From assembly GCA_003135055.1 (NCBI GenBank), contig PLDF01000184.1, positions 64,765 through 128,764 on the forward strand: a DNA stretch of 64,000 nt, read 5' to 3'. Positions 34,678 to 43,742 of the stretch are shown here, piece by piece (position 1 is the stretch's first letter; every line of letters begins with the position of its first letter). The notes under the pieces were generated by a model. The model made no database searches, had not been told where the DNA came from, and saw only the letters and a program-made list of their open reading frames with translations. The DNA comes from Bryobacterales bacterium (GTDB lineage Bacteria > Acidobacteriota > Terriglobia > Bryobacterales > Bryobacteraceae). The position numbers were made by a program, and so were the translations under genes.

Positions 34678-34751
34678 CACCTTCCAGGGGAATCTACGGA
34701 GGGCTCGCGCTTGCGGGCTAGCTGGCGGCCGCATCTCGCGCCGCAAAAAAC

Positions 34752-34810
34752 GCGTTCACACGATTGTGAACGCTGCACGCACGAGTGCGCCGCACGAGTG
34801 CGTGCGCCAC
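34752..34810. repeat. Dispersed repeat R1
   Basis: GTTCACACGATTGTGAAC (34754-34771), then CGCTGCACGCACGAGTGCGC and CGCACGAGTGCGTGCGCCAC. It carries the same two-hairpin design as the other R1 copies with an extra GCACGAGTGC unit. It lies after the vapC gene and before rpoN. Confidence 0.7.
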
Positions 34811-34914
34811 AAATTGCCTTCCGCATCCGTAGGCTTTACCGTGCTTTCGGTGGCCAACAATAGCGCAGTCGTTCAGAACGGTACCAAACGTGCTCAGGAT
34901 TTCGAGTTTGGCAC

Positions 34915-34942
34915 TTGAAATGCGTATGCGCGGTGATAGAAT
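34915..34942 (+). promoter_or_regulatory. rpoN promoter
   Basis: TTGAAA (34915-34920), a 16-bp spacer and TAGAAT (34937-34942). Transcription should start near 34949, only a few bases before the ATG at 34952. This is a sigma-70-type promoter with an almost leaderless mRNA. Confidence 0.55.
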
Positions 34943-34951
34943 GGTGACCAG

Positions 34952-36562
34952 ATGAGCATGCTGTCGCCCAAACTTCAACTCAGGGTCTCGCAGAAGCAGA
35001 TCCTGACGCCAGGCCTGGTGCAGATGGTCACGGTCCTTCAGCTCAACCGGTTGGAGCTAAAGGAGATGATCACACAGGAGATCGTCAAGAACCCGGTGCT
35101 CGAAGAATCCGCCGAAGATCCCGGCGAAGACATCAGTTCCGAGGAGTTGCTGCCGCTTCTCGAGCCGGAGCGCCTCGCCGACACCGCCGACCGTGAAATT
35201 TTGGACGCAACCGTGATGAACGCGTCGAGCGCGCTCGATGGCGGATTGGCGGACGTAGCGATCAACGGCAGCGTGTTCGCCGATGCGGAGGAATCTGCCG
35301 CGTCCGCATCCGCCGCAGAGCCCGAGGCAGCCATTGCGCCGGACCCGCTGCTTGAAACCACCCCTGCCACCGATCCGTTCGACGAGATCGATTTCGGCTC
35401 CTTCTTTGACGACTACCTCGACCCCGGATACAAGAGTCCCGCTTCCGAGTCGGTCGAAAAGCCCTCGTTCGAGACCTTTCTTTCGTCCCCGGTGACGCTT
35501 GGCGATTATCTTCGCTCGCAGTTGAGCGTCACCATCATGCCGGACGAGGTTCGCGACGCGGCGGAATCCGTCATCGGCAACCTGGACGAGGACGGCTATG
35601 TTTCCGCGTCTCTCGAAGAGATCTCCGAAATGGGCCAGCACGCGCTCAAGGAAGTCGAGCGGGGGTTGCGCGTGGCGCAATCGCTCGACCCCGCCGGGGT
35701 GGCGGCGCGCAATCTTCGCGAGTGCCTGCAGTTGCAGATCCAAAGCGTCAACGGAGAGGGGGGCGTTGCCTGGCAGATTGTCTCCAACCATATCCGGTTG
35801 CTCGAGACGCGGCAATACAAGGACATCGCCAAGGCGCTGGGGCGGCCGCTCGACCATATCGATATCGCGGTCAAAATGATCCAGCACCTCAATCCGCGGC
35901 CGGGGCTGCGGTACTCCGGCGCGGGCGCGCGGGTGGTGGAGCCCGACGTCTATTTCATCAAGGATGGCGACGACTTCATCATCCAGATGAACGACGACGA
36001 GGTGCCGACGCTGCGCCTGAACTCGCAGTACAAGCGCATGCTCGACCGCGACAACGGCGCGACCAAGGAAGTGCGCGAATACGTGCGCGAGCGCTACACT
36101 TCGGCAATTCAGCTCATGAAGAACATCGAGCAGCGCAAGCAGACCATCATGAAGGTCTGCCAGGCGATCGTTCGCCGCCAGATGGAGTTTCTCAACAACG
36201 GCTTGGACGAGCTGAAGCCCATGATGATCAAGGAAGTGGCCGAAGAAGTGGGCGTGCATCCTTCGACGGTGAGCCGGGCGGTATCGAGTAAATATGTCCA
36301 TACTCCCCAGGGCGTCTTCGAGCTGCGCTATTTCTTCTCGGAAGCCGTGCAGGGCCCAAGCGGCGGCGGTACGCCGTTGCTGCTGCTGAAGCGCAAGGTG
36401 AAACGGATGATCGATGAAGAGGACAAAATCAAGCCTCTCACCGACGATCAGATCACCATGCTGCTGCAAAAGGAAGGCATCGACGTAACGCGGCGGACGG
36501 TCGCGAAATACAGAGAAGATATGAAGATCCCCTCCACGCACCAGCGGCGGGTGCGGAATTAG
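34952..36562 (+). CDS. rpoN: RNA polymerase sigma-54 factor
   Basis: A 536-aa sigma-54. Region I (about 1-50) is Gln/Leu-rich (LQLRVSQKQILTPGLVQMVT, then QLNRLELKEMITQEIVKNPV). An acidic region II runs from about 50 to 165. The core-binding domain is at about 170-360 and the helix-turn-helix at about 425-450 (EVAEEVGVHPSTVSRAVSSK, YVHTPQG). The RpoN box is TRRTVAKYRE near 516. Length is slightly above average because of the acidic region. No activator is encoded nearby. Confidence 0.95.
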   Translation: MSMLSPKLQLRVSQKQILTPGLVQMVTVLQLNRLELKEMITQEIVKNPVLEESAEDPGEDISSEELLPLLEPERLADTADREILDATVMNASSALDGGLADVAINGSVFADAEESAASASAAEPEAAIAPDPLLETTPATDPFDEIDFGSFFDDYLDPGYKSPASESVEKPSFETFLSSPVTLGDYLRSQLSVTIMPDEVRDAAESVIGNLDEDGYVSASLEEISEMGQHALKEVERGLRVAQSLDPAGVAARNLRECLQLQIQSVNGEGGVAWQIVSNHIRLLETRQYKDIAKALGRPLDHIDIAVKMIQHLNPRPGLRYSGAGARVVEPDVYFIKDGDDFIIQMNDDEVPTLRLNSQYKRMLDRDNGATKEVREYVRERYTSAIQLMKNIEQRKQTIMKVCQAIVRRQMEFLNNGLDELKPMMIKEVAEEVGVHPSTVSRAVSSKYVHTPQGVFELRYFFSEAVQGPSGGGTPLLLLKRKVKRMIDEEDKIKPLTDDQITMLLQKEGIDVTRRTVAKYREDMKIPSTHQRRVRN

Positions 36563-36589
36563 CCCCAACATCGGTATGACGTGGGCGGT

Positions 36590-36655
36590 CTTGCCGCCGG
36601 TGTCTTGTACGCGATTCGCAACCGAACCGGCGGCAAGACCGCCGGCGTTACCTTT
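36590..36655. repeat. GGCGGTCTTGCCGCC inverted repeat after rpoN
   Basis: GGCGGTCTTGCCGCCGGTGT (36591-36610) pairs with ACCGGCGGCAAGACCGCC near 36629-36646. The core equals that at 32311-32329. It lies between two convergent genes and could act as a bidirectional terminator. Confidence 0.6.
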
Positions 36656-36662
36656 CAGAGGT

Positions 36663-37739
36663 TCACGATGGCGGCGAAAATGCCCGCAGATACTGCGTCG
36701 GCGGCTCCGGCTTCACACCCAGCTCCCGCGCCGCATGCAGCGGAAAATACGGATCCCGCAAAAACTCCCGCGCCAGCGACACCAAATCCGCCTGGCCCGA
36801 ACGCACAATCTCATCGGCCTGATACGCCGACGTAATCAGCCCCACGGCTCCGGTAGGAATTCCCACCTCGCGGCGGATGCGCTCCGCAAACGGAACCTGA
36901 TACCCCGGCGCCATGGGAATCTTCTGCTCGAGCGAGCTGCCCCCGGACGAGCAATCGATCAGATCCACCCCCATCGGCTTTACGCGGCGCGCCAGCTCCA
37001 CGCTGTCTTCGATATCCCAGCCGCCCGCCACCCAGTCGGTAGCCGAAATCCGCAGCAGCAGCGGCAACTCATCCGGCCACGCTGCGCGCACCGCCTCGAT
37101 GGTTTCGAGGCCAAAGCGAATCCGGTTTTCGAACGAGCCGCCATATTCGTCGGTCCGGCGATTGCCGATCGGCGAAAAGAACTCATGCATCAGGTATCCA
37201 TGGGCGCCGTGAAGCTCGATCGCCTGGAAACCGGCCCGTAGCGCGCGTCTCGCCGCTTCGGCGAACGCGTTCACCAGCGCCCGGATTTCATCTTTCGAAA
37301 GTTCCGCGGGAGCCGGATCGCCCGGCCGGAAGGGAAGAGCGCTGGGCGCAACCGCCTGCCATCCGCCTGCGCTCTCCGGAATTACCGTGCCGCCTTCCCA
37401 CGGCCGCCGCGTGCCGGCTTTGCGCCCGGCGTGCGCCAGCTGAATACCGGCCACGGCCCCGTATTGCTTCAAGAACGCCGCGATCCGCGAGAGAAACCCG
37501 ATGTGCTCGTCCTTCCAGATGCCGTGGTCCCACGGCGAGATGCGGCCGCGCGCTTCCACCGCCGTGGCTTCCATGGTTACCAGCCCCGCGCCGCCGATGG
37601 CGCGGCTGCCGAGATGTACCAGATGCCAGTCGTTGGCGAAGCCGTCTTCGCTCGAATACTGGCACATGGGAGAGACGGCGATGCGGTTGCGGAAAGTGAC
37701 GCCGCGCAGCGTAAGCGGCGTGAACAGGTGAGCGCTCAT
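36663..37739 (-). CDS. NADH:flavin oxidoreductase, Old Yellow Enzyme family (YqjM-like)
   Basis: A 358-aa FMN-dependent TIM-barrel enzyme that reduces activated C=C bonds. The N-terminus LFTPLTLRGVTFRNRIAVSP, then MCQYSSEDGFANDWHLVHLG carries the YqjM-type cysteine (MCQYS). The substrate-binding motif is IQLAHAGRKAG, followed by FQAIELHGAHGYLMHEFFSP and RTDEYGGSFENR. GATACT lies 6 nt before the ATG with no ribosome-binding site. The physiological substrate is unknown. Confidence 0.9.
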   Translation of the reverse strand: MSAHLFTPLTLRGVTFRNRIAVSPMCQYSSEDGFANDWHLVHLGSRAIGGAGLVTMEATAVEARGRISPWDHGIWKDEHIGFLSRIAAFLKQYGAVAGIQLAHAGRKAGTRRPWEGGTVIPESAGGWQAVAPSALPFRPGDPAPAELSKDEIRALVNAFAEAARRALRAGFQAIELHGAHGYLMHEFFSPIGNRRTDEYGGSFENRIRFGLETIEAVRAAWPDELPLLLRISATDWVAGGWDIEDSVELARRVKPMGVDLIDCSSGGSSLEQKIPMAPGYQVPFAERIRREVGIPTGAVGLITSAYQADEIVRSGQADLVSLAREFLRDPYFPLHAARELGVKPEPPTQYLRAFSPPS

Positions 37740-37745
37740 GGTTTC

Positions 37746-37751
37746 AGTATC
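37746..37751 (-). promoter_or_regulatory. -10 hexamer GATACT before the Old Yellow Enzyme gene
   Basis: Minus-strand GATACT lies 6 nt before the ATG at 37739. It is one of the leaderless-type promoters in this window. Confidence 0.4.
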
Positions 37752-37829
37752 TCAGCTTAATTCGCCGATCCATCCCGCGATCTGCGGAATCGTTGAGTTT
37801 TACTAAACGAATCGTTCAAGGTTTTACGA

Positions 37830-37858
37830 TTGACATCAGGGCATGCAAACCGTATAGT
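37830..37858 (+). promoter_or_regulatory. Consensus sigma-70 promoter of the TonB receptor gene
   Basis: TTGACA (37830-37835), exactly 17 bp, then TATAGT (37853-37858). It is the best promoter by consensus in the window. Transcription near 37865 would give a leader of about 150 nt before the receptor gene. I see no known riboswitch in this leader. Confidence 0.7.
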
Positions 37859-38011
37859 TCCCTTCAGTTTGTGACGCTAATGTTTTGGGGCTTCGGAGTG
37901 AGTTCGCCGATGTAAATCCGGCGACGCTCCGGGTTAATCGATACGGTCGCGATGGAGTTAACTTGCAACATTACGCTTGCCGGTCCACAATTAGCGTAAA
38001 GGGAGCTTTAG

Positions 38012-41000
38012 GTGGTCACTATGATCTCAGTCGATCGATGGAAAACCGCGGCTGCGTTGCTGCTTGCGGTTGCAATGACAGGTTTTTACCCTTCCACGGC
38101 CCTGGCTCAACAGGTCGCCGTGTCGGAGGTCAATGGTAACGTAACCGATCCCAGCGGCGCGGGGATTGCCGGGGCAACCGTCAAGATGACGGAAGTGGAC
38201 AGAAATGAAGTTCACACCGCCGCAACAGACGTTACCGGCAGATACTCGCTGGTCAATTTGCCGTCGGGCGACTATCGGCTCGAAGTCGCTTCGACCGGCT
38301 TCGAGCACTACCGCCAAACCGGTATCACCCTCACGGTGGGAAGCAATCGCGAGGTCAACGTCCAAATGACGGTCGGCGCCGTAACCGAGACGGTCGAGGT
38401 CAGTGCGGCCGCGAGTCAGGTCGAAACCAAGGATACTTCCATAGCGGGGGTTCTGGAACACCAGAGCATCGACGAAATGCCGCTGAACGGGCGCAATCCG
38501 ACCCAGTTACTTGCCTTTGCCGCCGGTGGAACTTATACCACGCCGATCGGCACCGACTTAACCGGCAGCAAGAACATCGGCGGCTCCAACGCTTCGGGAA
38601 CATTCTCCGTACAGGGCAGCCAAGCCAACGGAGTGAACTATCTGCTGGATGGCGGCGATAACAACGATGCGTTCAGCAATGTGAACCTGCCCATTCCTTT
38701 CCCGGATGCGATCGCGGAATTCGCCGTGCAGACCAATGGCTTATCGGCCCAGTATGGGTTGCATCCCGGCGGCGTGGCCAACATTGTGACTAAGTCGGGA
38801 ACCAATGCCCTCCACGGCGACCTGTTCGATTTCATCCGCAATGGCGTTCTGGATGCCCGCCAGGAGGGCACGCTGACTCGCGACACGCTGAAGCGCAACC
38901 AGTTCGGCGGCACCGTAGGCGGCAAAATCAAGAAGGACAAATTGTTCTTCTTTGCGGGCTATCAGGGCACTCGGCAGCGTTCGAACCCGGCGAACTCGAT
39001 CGCCTATGTGGCCACCCCGGCCGCGCTAGCCGGAAATTTCAGCGTACTGGACGGCGCCACATCGGCGGGCGGCTGCCTGTCCTCGGCGAAGACATTGAAG
39101 AACGCGGCCGGCGTACCGTATCCCAATAATCAGATTCCCATTAACACCTTCGACCCGGCGGGCTTAAAGCTTGCCTCCACTTTCCTTCCGCCCGCCATCA
39201 ATGCATGTGGCGAGGCTTTCTACGCTTTCCTGGCTAACAACCCGGACGACCAGATCATCGGCCGCGTGGACTATGTGATTAGCCCTAAGCAAACCTTCTA
39301 CGGCCGTTACTATGTCTACGATTTCAAGGGGGAGGTGCTATTCAACGGTACTAACGCGCTGACCACTGGTACGGCCGGCAACACGGAGCGTTCGGAAACC
39401 ATGACCATCGGCGATAACTACACGTTCAACGGCAACGAGGTGAACGCGTTCCATGCCACCTTCGACCGCCGCCGCGACGACCGTGGCGACGCTCCCAACC
39501 TATTCAGCCCTAACTCGCTGGGCATCAACATGTATCAAGCAATTCCGGACTACTTCCAGCTCAGCGTCTCCGGCTATTCGGGTGGCGGGTTCAATATTGG
39601 CTGCGGCACCTGCGCTCCCGGATTTTTCAACGTCAACACTTACCAGTTAGCGGACGATTTCACGCTCATCCGCGGACGGCACCAGTTCGGCTTTGGCGTG
39701 GATGCGCGCAAAGACCAGTTCAACTCCGTCAACAACCAGCAGGATAACGGTCAGTTCACCTTCAACGGCACCACCACCGGCGACGGCTTGGCGGACCTGC
39801 TGATTGGCCGCTTTTCCGGATTGACGGACGGCAATGCGCTTTCCGATTACCTGCGCGACACGGTGTTCGCCGCCTACGCCCAGGATACATTCCATGCCTC
39901 GCCCCATGTGACCATCAGCTACGGAGTGCGCTGGGAGCCTTCGGTGCCGGCGTACGACAAGGAAGGCCGCGGCGACCAATTTAGCATGTCCCTGTTCGAT
40001 CAGAACGTGCACAGCACGGTGTATCCTGGCGCCCCGGCCGGCTTGATCTTCGCGGGTGATTCCGAGAACCCATATGGCAAGGCGCTGACACAGTCGCATT
40101 GGGCAACTTTTTCTCCCCGTCTCGGCATAGTTTGGGATCCCACTGGGGAGGGCAAGCAGACCATTCGCGCGGCGTTCAGCATACTGCACGAGACTACCGA
40201 GCTCTTCTATCCCGAACGGTGGACCACCAATCCGCCCTACGCTTCCTCGCTCACGCTTACCAGCGGGCAGTTCTCCAGTCCGTATTCCACTTACGTGTCA
40301 CCTAGCGGAGCGACGGGCGACCCGTTCCCAGGCAGCGCACTCTTCCCCGTGGGTGGCACTTATATCAGCATTCCACCCAAGCTGCCGCCTCAATACACCA
40401 TGCAGTGGAATCTCAACTATCAGCGCCAGTTGACCAAGAGCACGCTGTTGACGTTGAATTATATCGGCAATGCAACCAGGCATATCTGGGGATCTTACGA
40501 CGTTAACTATTCCGTCTTCACGGGCTCCACTGTAACTTCCACCGCGGCGAATGCCAACCAACGGCGTCTGACTTATCTGGCGAACCCGGCGCAGGGACAG
40601 TACTACGGCGACATCGAGCAGACCGACCCCGGCGCCAACGCCGAGTATCAGGGCCTGCTGGCTACAGTGGTTCACCCTCTGGCCAAGCATGTCAGCTTAA
40701 CGAGCAACTTCACCTGGAGCCATAACATCAGCGAGTACGATTTCGGGGGTGAGTTGACCAGCCCGCTTTATCAGAACCCCAACAATCGCGATGAGGGCGA
40801 GCGCGGCAGCTCGAGTCTCGACCACCGGTTCATCTTCAACACCTCTCTGGTTATAACCAGTCCGGGGATCGGGTCCGGAATGGCCATGGCGATTACCAAG
40901 GGCTGGCAGTTCTCGACTCTCGGCAATCTGACCAGCGGCCAGCCGATCCAACTCAGCGACGGCGGCAAGGACATTTCCTTAAGCGCCCAACTTCAGGACC

Positions 41001-41341
41001 GGCCCAACGTGATTCTGCCGGGCTCGGTCTATCCGGCAACCAGGACCGTTAAGGAGTACTTTAACCCGGCCGCTTTTGCGGTCCAGCCGGCGGGAACCTT
41101 CGGAGACCTCGGGCGCGACGCGCTTACCGGCCCGGGCAGCATTCAGTTTGACGCAGCCTTTAGCCGGCGATTTCACTTGAAGGAGCGGTGGAGTCTCGAT
41201 TTCCGTTCCGACTTCTTCAACATCATGAATCACGGCAACTGGAGTAATCCCGTAGTTAGCAACACCAGTTCGACGTTCGGCCAAATCACAGGGTTTGGCG
41301 GGCCGCGCATTATCCAGATGGCGCTCAAGTTGTACTTCTAG
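38012..41341 (+). CDS. TonB-dependent receptor with carboxypeptidase-regulatory-like domain
   Basis: A 1,109-aa outer-membrane receptor. It has a signal peptide (about 5-35, ending ALAQQ). A carboxypeptidase-regulatory-like domain follows (about 40-125, VNGNVTDPSGAGIAGATVKM, then YSLVNLPSGDYRLEV). The plug domain spans about 130-260 (SIDEMPLNGRNPTQLL, then YLLDGGDNNDAFSNVNLPIP), and the beta-barrel ends in the aromatic MALKLYF. This Oar-like type is expanded in Acidobacteriota and often serves polysaccharide or peptide uptake. No partner gene is adjacent. The start is GTG 38012 (GGGAG upstream) or ATG 38021 (AGGTGG upstream). Confidence 0.9.
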   Translation: MVTMISVDRWKTAAALLLAVAMTGFYPSTALAQQVAVSEVNGNVTDPSGAGIAGATVKMTEVDRNEVHTAATDVTGRYSLVNLPSGDYRLEVASTGFEHYRQTGITLTVGSNREVNVQMTVGAVTETVEVSAAASQVETKDTSIAGVLEHQSIDEMPLNGRNPTQLLAFAAGGTYTTPIGTDLTGSKNIGGSNASGTFSVQGSQANGVNYLLDGGDNNDAFSNVNLPIPFPDAIAEFAVQTNGLSAQYGLHPGGVANIVTKSGTNALHGDLFDFIRNGVLDARQEGTLTRDTLKRNQFGGTVGGKIKKDKLFFFAGYQGTRQRSNPANSIAYVATPAALAGNFSVLDGATSAGGCLSSAKTLKNAAGVPYPNNQIPINTFDPAGLKLASTFLPPAINACGEAFYAFLANNPDDQIIGRVDYVISPKQTFYGRYYVYDFKGEVLFNGTNALTTGTAGNTERSETMTIGDNYTFNGNEVNAFHATFDRRRDDRGDAPNLFSPNSLGINMYQAIPDYFQLSVSGYSGGGFNIGCGTCAPGFFNVNTYQLADDFTLIRGRHQFGFGVDARKDQFNSVNNQQDNGQFTFNGTTTGDGLADLLIGRFSGLTDGNALSDYLRDTVFAAYAQDTFHASPHVTISYGVRWEPSVPAYDKEGRGDQFSMSLFDQNVHSTVYPGAPAGLIFAGDSENPYGKALTQSHWATFSPRLGIVWDPTGEGKQTIRAAFSILHETTELFYPERWTTNPPYASSLTLTSGQFSSPYSTYVSPSGATGDPFPGSALFPVGGTYISIPPKLPPQYTMQWNLNYQRQLTKSTLLTLNYIGNATRHIWGSYDVNYSVFTGSTVTSTAANANQRRLTYLANPAQGQYYGDIEQTDPGANAEYQGLLATVVHPLAKHVSLTSNFTWSHNISEYDFGGELTSPLYQNPNNRDEGERGSSSLDHRFIFNTSLVITSPGIGSGMAMAITKGWQFSTLGNLTSGQPIQLSDGGKDISLSAQLQDRPNVILPGSVYPATRTVKEYFNPAAFAVQPAGTFGDLGRDALTGPGSIQFDAAFSRRFHLKERWSLDFRSDFFNIMNHGNWSNPVVSNTSSTFGQITGFGGPRIIQMALKLYF

Positions 41342-41561
41342 TCCGAATCGCGCCAGTGGGGCGGGCGCATGGCCTGCCCCGAGCCGCGCGCTTAGCCTTT
41401 AGCGACAAGCTGTGCATGAGGTTAGTTGGCTTCGCCGGACTCACTCCTGGCAGCCCTTGCAGCAAGATCTGAGAGGTGGGACCGACGATCGCCTTTTGTC
41501 GTCTGTCAGGCTCCAAGCTTCAGCGAAGTGACAGACCACGAAAGACGATGGTCTGTCCTAC
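41342..41561. repeat. Short dispersed repeats after the TonB receptor
   Basis: GTGGGGCGGGCGCATGGCC (41356-41374) is a variant of R2. A CGATCGCCTTTTGTCGTCTG block with GACAGACCACGAAAGACGAT (41486-41554) is the relative of the hairpin after alr. No gene was seen. Confidence 0.5.
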
Positions 41562-43655
41562 TTACTTGGTCTTGACCCAGCAGCGCAGCACTTCCGCCAC
41601 GCTCCAGGCTTGCGCAATGCACCCTCTAGGCGTGTAAGGAGCCTCTGCGTCGAACACCTCGCTGATCGAGCCGATGCACTGCTCGTTGAAATGCGGAATG
41701 AAACCCGTGAGGAACTGGCGTGCCTCGTTCTCTTTCCCTGGATGCAATTTCAACCACGCATCCACATAGGGTCCGATCAACCATGCCCATACCGTGCCCT
41801 GATGATACGCCGCATCGCGCGACCGCAGATCGCCATAGTACTTCGCCTTGTAATCCGGACTGCCGGGCGCCAGCGAGCGCAAGCCTACCGGCGTTAACAG
41901 CCGCTGCGTGACCACATCCATCACCGGCTGCCAGCGCGATTCGTCGAGCACCGGATGGTCCAGCGAAATCGCCATTACCTGGTTCGGCCGGCAGGAACTA
42001 TCGTCGCCGCCTTTCTCCGTATCCACATCGGTATCCACGTTGGTATCCACGTTGGTATCCACGTTGGTATCCACCACATCGTAGAGATAGCCGCCTTCTT
42101 CATACCAGAAGCGGCGGTTGAACGATTCCCGCGCACGCGTCGCAATCTCTCCGATTTTCACCGCGCCTGCTTCGTCTTTCGCGTCACGCAGCCAGTGTTC
42201 CATCAAGCGCAGGGCGTTGTACCAGAGCGCATTGATCTCCACCGCTTTGCCGCGGCGCGGCGTTACCACCCAATCGCCCACCTTGGCATCCATCCACGTG
42301 AGCTGATAGCCTTCGGCGCCCTGACGCAGCAGCGCATCCGCCGGGTCCATGCCGATCCCAAAGCGAGTGCCGCGAATGTGGCGGTCGATGATATCCACCA
42401 GCTTCGGCAGAATCAGATCGAGCGTCGTGCGGTCGCCCGTCAGCTCCACGTAGCGGTGCAGCGCGTGGAAATACCACAGCGTAGCATCGGCGGTGTGATA
42501 GAGACCTTCCTTCTGGCCCTCGGGAAACAGGTTGGGAATGAGCCCGTCGCGCACGTAATACGCGAATGTCCGCAGAATCCAGCCCGCCTGGTTATTGCGG
42601 CCGGTGGTGAGCGTCAATCCTTCCAGGCTGATCATCGTGTCGCGGCCCCAGTCCGTGAACCAGTGATAGCCGGCGATCACCGTGCGGACCTCATCGCCCG
42701 CGGCCCGCGCGCGCGCCGAATCTTCCACGCGGCCCACCGGCGTGATAAGGAATTGGTCGGCCGCCAACACCAATTCGGCCGCCGCGCCGGTCTGCGCTTC
42801 CGGCGGCGCGGACGCCAGCAGTGAAGCGCGGCGAGTCATGTCCTGGCGGAAGGCCTCGTCCGGGCTGAGCGCCCGCACGGTCTCCCAAATCTCAGTCGAA
42901 GCCAGCAGCGTGATCTGATCGCCCGCTCCCAAATCCGAGCGGAAATAACCCGGACTCCACAGCGACCCGCGCCACTCGTAACCTCGGCTGCGCTCAGTGG
43001 CATACGGCACGGAGTTAGTCTCTTTGCGGTCGAACGTGAATGCCGCCGAAGGGCCGTGAATCATCAGCCGCAGCGTGGGCAAGTCCTTCGTACATGTAAT
43101 TTCAAATTGGTCTTCGCAAACCGTCAGCACGTACTTTCGGTCGTCACCCGCGTTGACCATGTCGTCGTGCGAGCGGAAGTGAATCGCGGGACGCAATCCC
43201 AACCGCAGCCGCCCGTTTCCCGCGAGCAATAAGTAGGTGATGTGAACCGTATTCTGCCGGTATGGCAGCAGCAGGCGCTTCTCGATCACGAAGCCATCCA
43301 CCTCATATCTCCACACCGGCAGACCGGCCTCCAGGCGGAACTCCGCCGCTGCCAGCGTGCTCTGCGGAGGCACGCCCGCCAGCTCTTCCGCGCCTGTATA
43401 GAGCACACGCCCGCCCGGGAGGCGGAGACGCTCCGATAGGCCATTGAGCATCATCATGCGGCCCAAGGGATTGGGCAATGCCGCGATGAGCAGTCCGTGA
43501 TAGCGCCGCGTAATGGCGCCGCTCACCGTGCCCGAAGCGTAGCCGCCCAACCCGTTCGTGACCAGCCACTCTTCGTTCAGGTGCGGGTCCGCCTCGGGAT
43601 CGGGCAACGCTCGCTTGGGTAAGACTCGCGTGAGTCCGGATATCTCACCAACCAT
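41562..43655 (-). CDS. Glycogen debranching enzyme (GH133-like, amylo-1,6-glucosidase)
   Basis: A 697-aa enzyme expected to hydrolyse alpha-1,6 branches of glycogen. The N-terminal beta domain (EEWLVTNGLGGYASGTVSGA, then ITRRYHGLL) is followed by an (alpha/alpha)6 barrel with GYHWFTDWGRDTMISLEGLT, then ATLWYFHALHRYVELTGD. The end has RDAAYHQGTVWAWLIGPYVD and SIGEVF-like sequence. Odd feature: residues near 525-545 contain a tandem VDTN repeat coded by a 12-bp repeat. It lies 87 bp after TreZ, with an R1 repeat between them, and probably belongs to the same glycogen/trehalose unit. Confidence 0.88.
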   Translation of the reverse strand: MVGEISGLTRVLPKRALPDPEADPHLNEEWLVTNGLGGYASGTVSGAITRRYHGLLIAALPNPLGRMMMLNGLSERLRLPGGRVLYTGAEELAGVPPQSTLAAAEFRLEAGLPVWRYEVDGFVIEKRLLLPYRQNTVHITYLLLAGNGRLRLGLRPAIHFRSHDDMVNAGDDRKYVLTVCEDQFEITCTKDLPTLRLMIHGPSAAFTFDRKETNSVPYATERSRGYEWRGSLWSPGYFRSDLGAGDQITLLASTEIWETVRALSPDEAFRQDMTRRASLLASAPPEAQTGAAAELVLAADQFLITPVGRVEDSARARAAGDEVRTVIAGYHWFTDWGRDTMISLEGLTLTTGRNNQAGWILRTFAYYVRDGLIPNLFPEGQKEGLYHTADATLWYFHALHRYVELTGDRTTLDLILPKLVDIIDRHIRGTRFGIGMDPADALLRQGAEGYQLTWMDAKVGDWVVTPRRGKAVEINALWYNALRLMEHWLRDAKDEAGAVKIGEIATRARESFNRRFWYEEGGYLYDVVDTNVDTNVDTNVDTDVDTEKGGDDSSCRPNQVMAISLDHPVLDESRWQPVMDVVTQRLLTPVGLRSLAPGSPDYKAKYYGDLRSRDAAYHQGTVWAWLIGPYVDAWLKLHPGKENEARQFLTGFIPHFNEQCIGSISEVFDAEAPYTPRGCIAQAWSVAEVLRCWVKTK
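42019..42078. repeat. 12-bp tandem repeat in the debranching-enzyme gene
   Basis: GTATCCAC occurs five times at 12-bp spacing (42019, 42031, 42043, 42055, 42067), with linkers ATCG or GTTG. On the coding strand it gives VDTN-type units between YLYDV and GGDDSSCRPNQ. Copy number may vary among strains. Confidence 0.85.
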
Positions 43656-43683
43656 ATCGGTACCCGTTGCTCCGAGAGGACGT

Positions 43684-43740
43684 GTTCACACGAGTGTGAA
43701 CGCTGCACGCATGGGCCCAGAGGGCGCCCCGTTCGCCACG
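43684..43740. repeat. Dispersed repeat R1
   Basis: GTTCACACGAGTGTGAAC, then GCTGCACGCATGGGCCCAG and AGGGCGCCCCGTTCGCCACG. It lies between two co-oriented genes (TreZ and the debranching enzyme). It has the longer GGGCCCAGAGGGCGCCC arm also seen near 45.93 and 48.81 kb. Confidence 0.75.
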
Positions 43741-43742
43741 AA

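Noticed and set aside
35057-36571. 504-codon open frame antisense to rpoN
   Set aside because: It is a shadow frame produced by GC-rich codon use. The opposite strand carries all sigma-54 motifs, and the antisense protein has no recognisable domain.
37859-38011. Possible cobalamin riboswitch before the TonB receptor
   Set aside because: I looked for the conserved B12-box (GCCACTG-like) and did not find it. The leader has no obvious multi-stem pattern.
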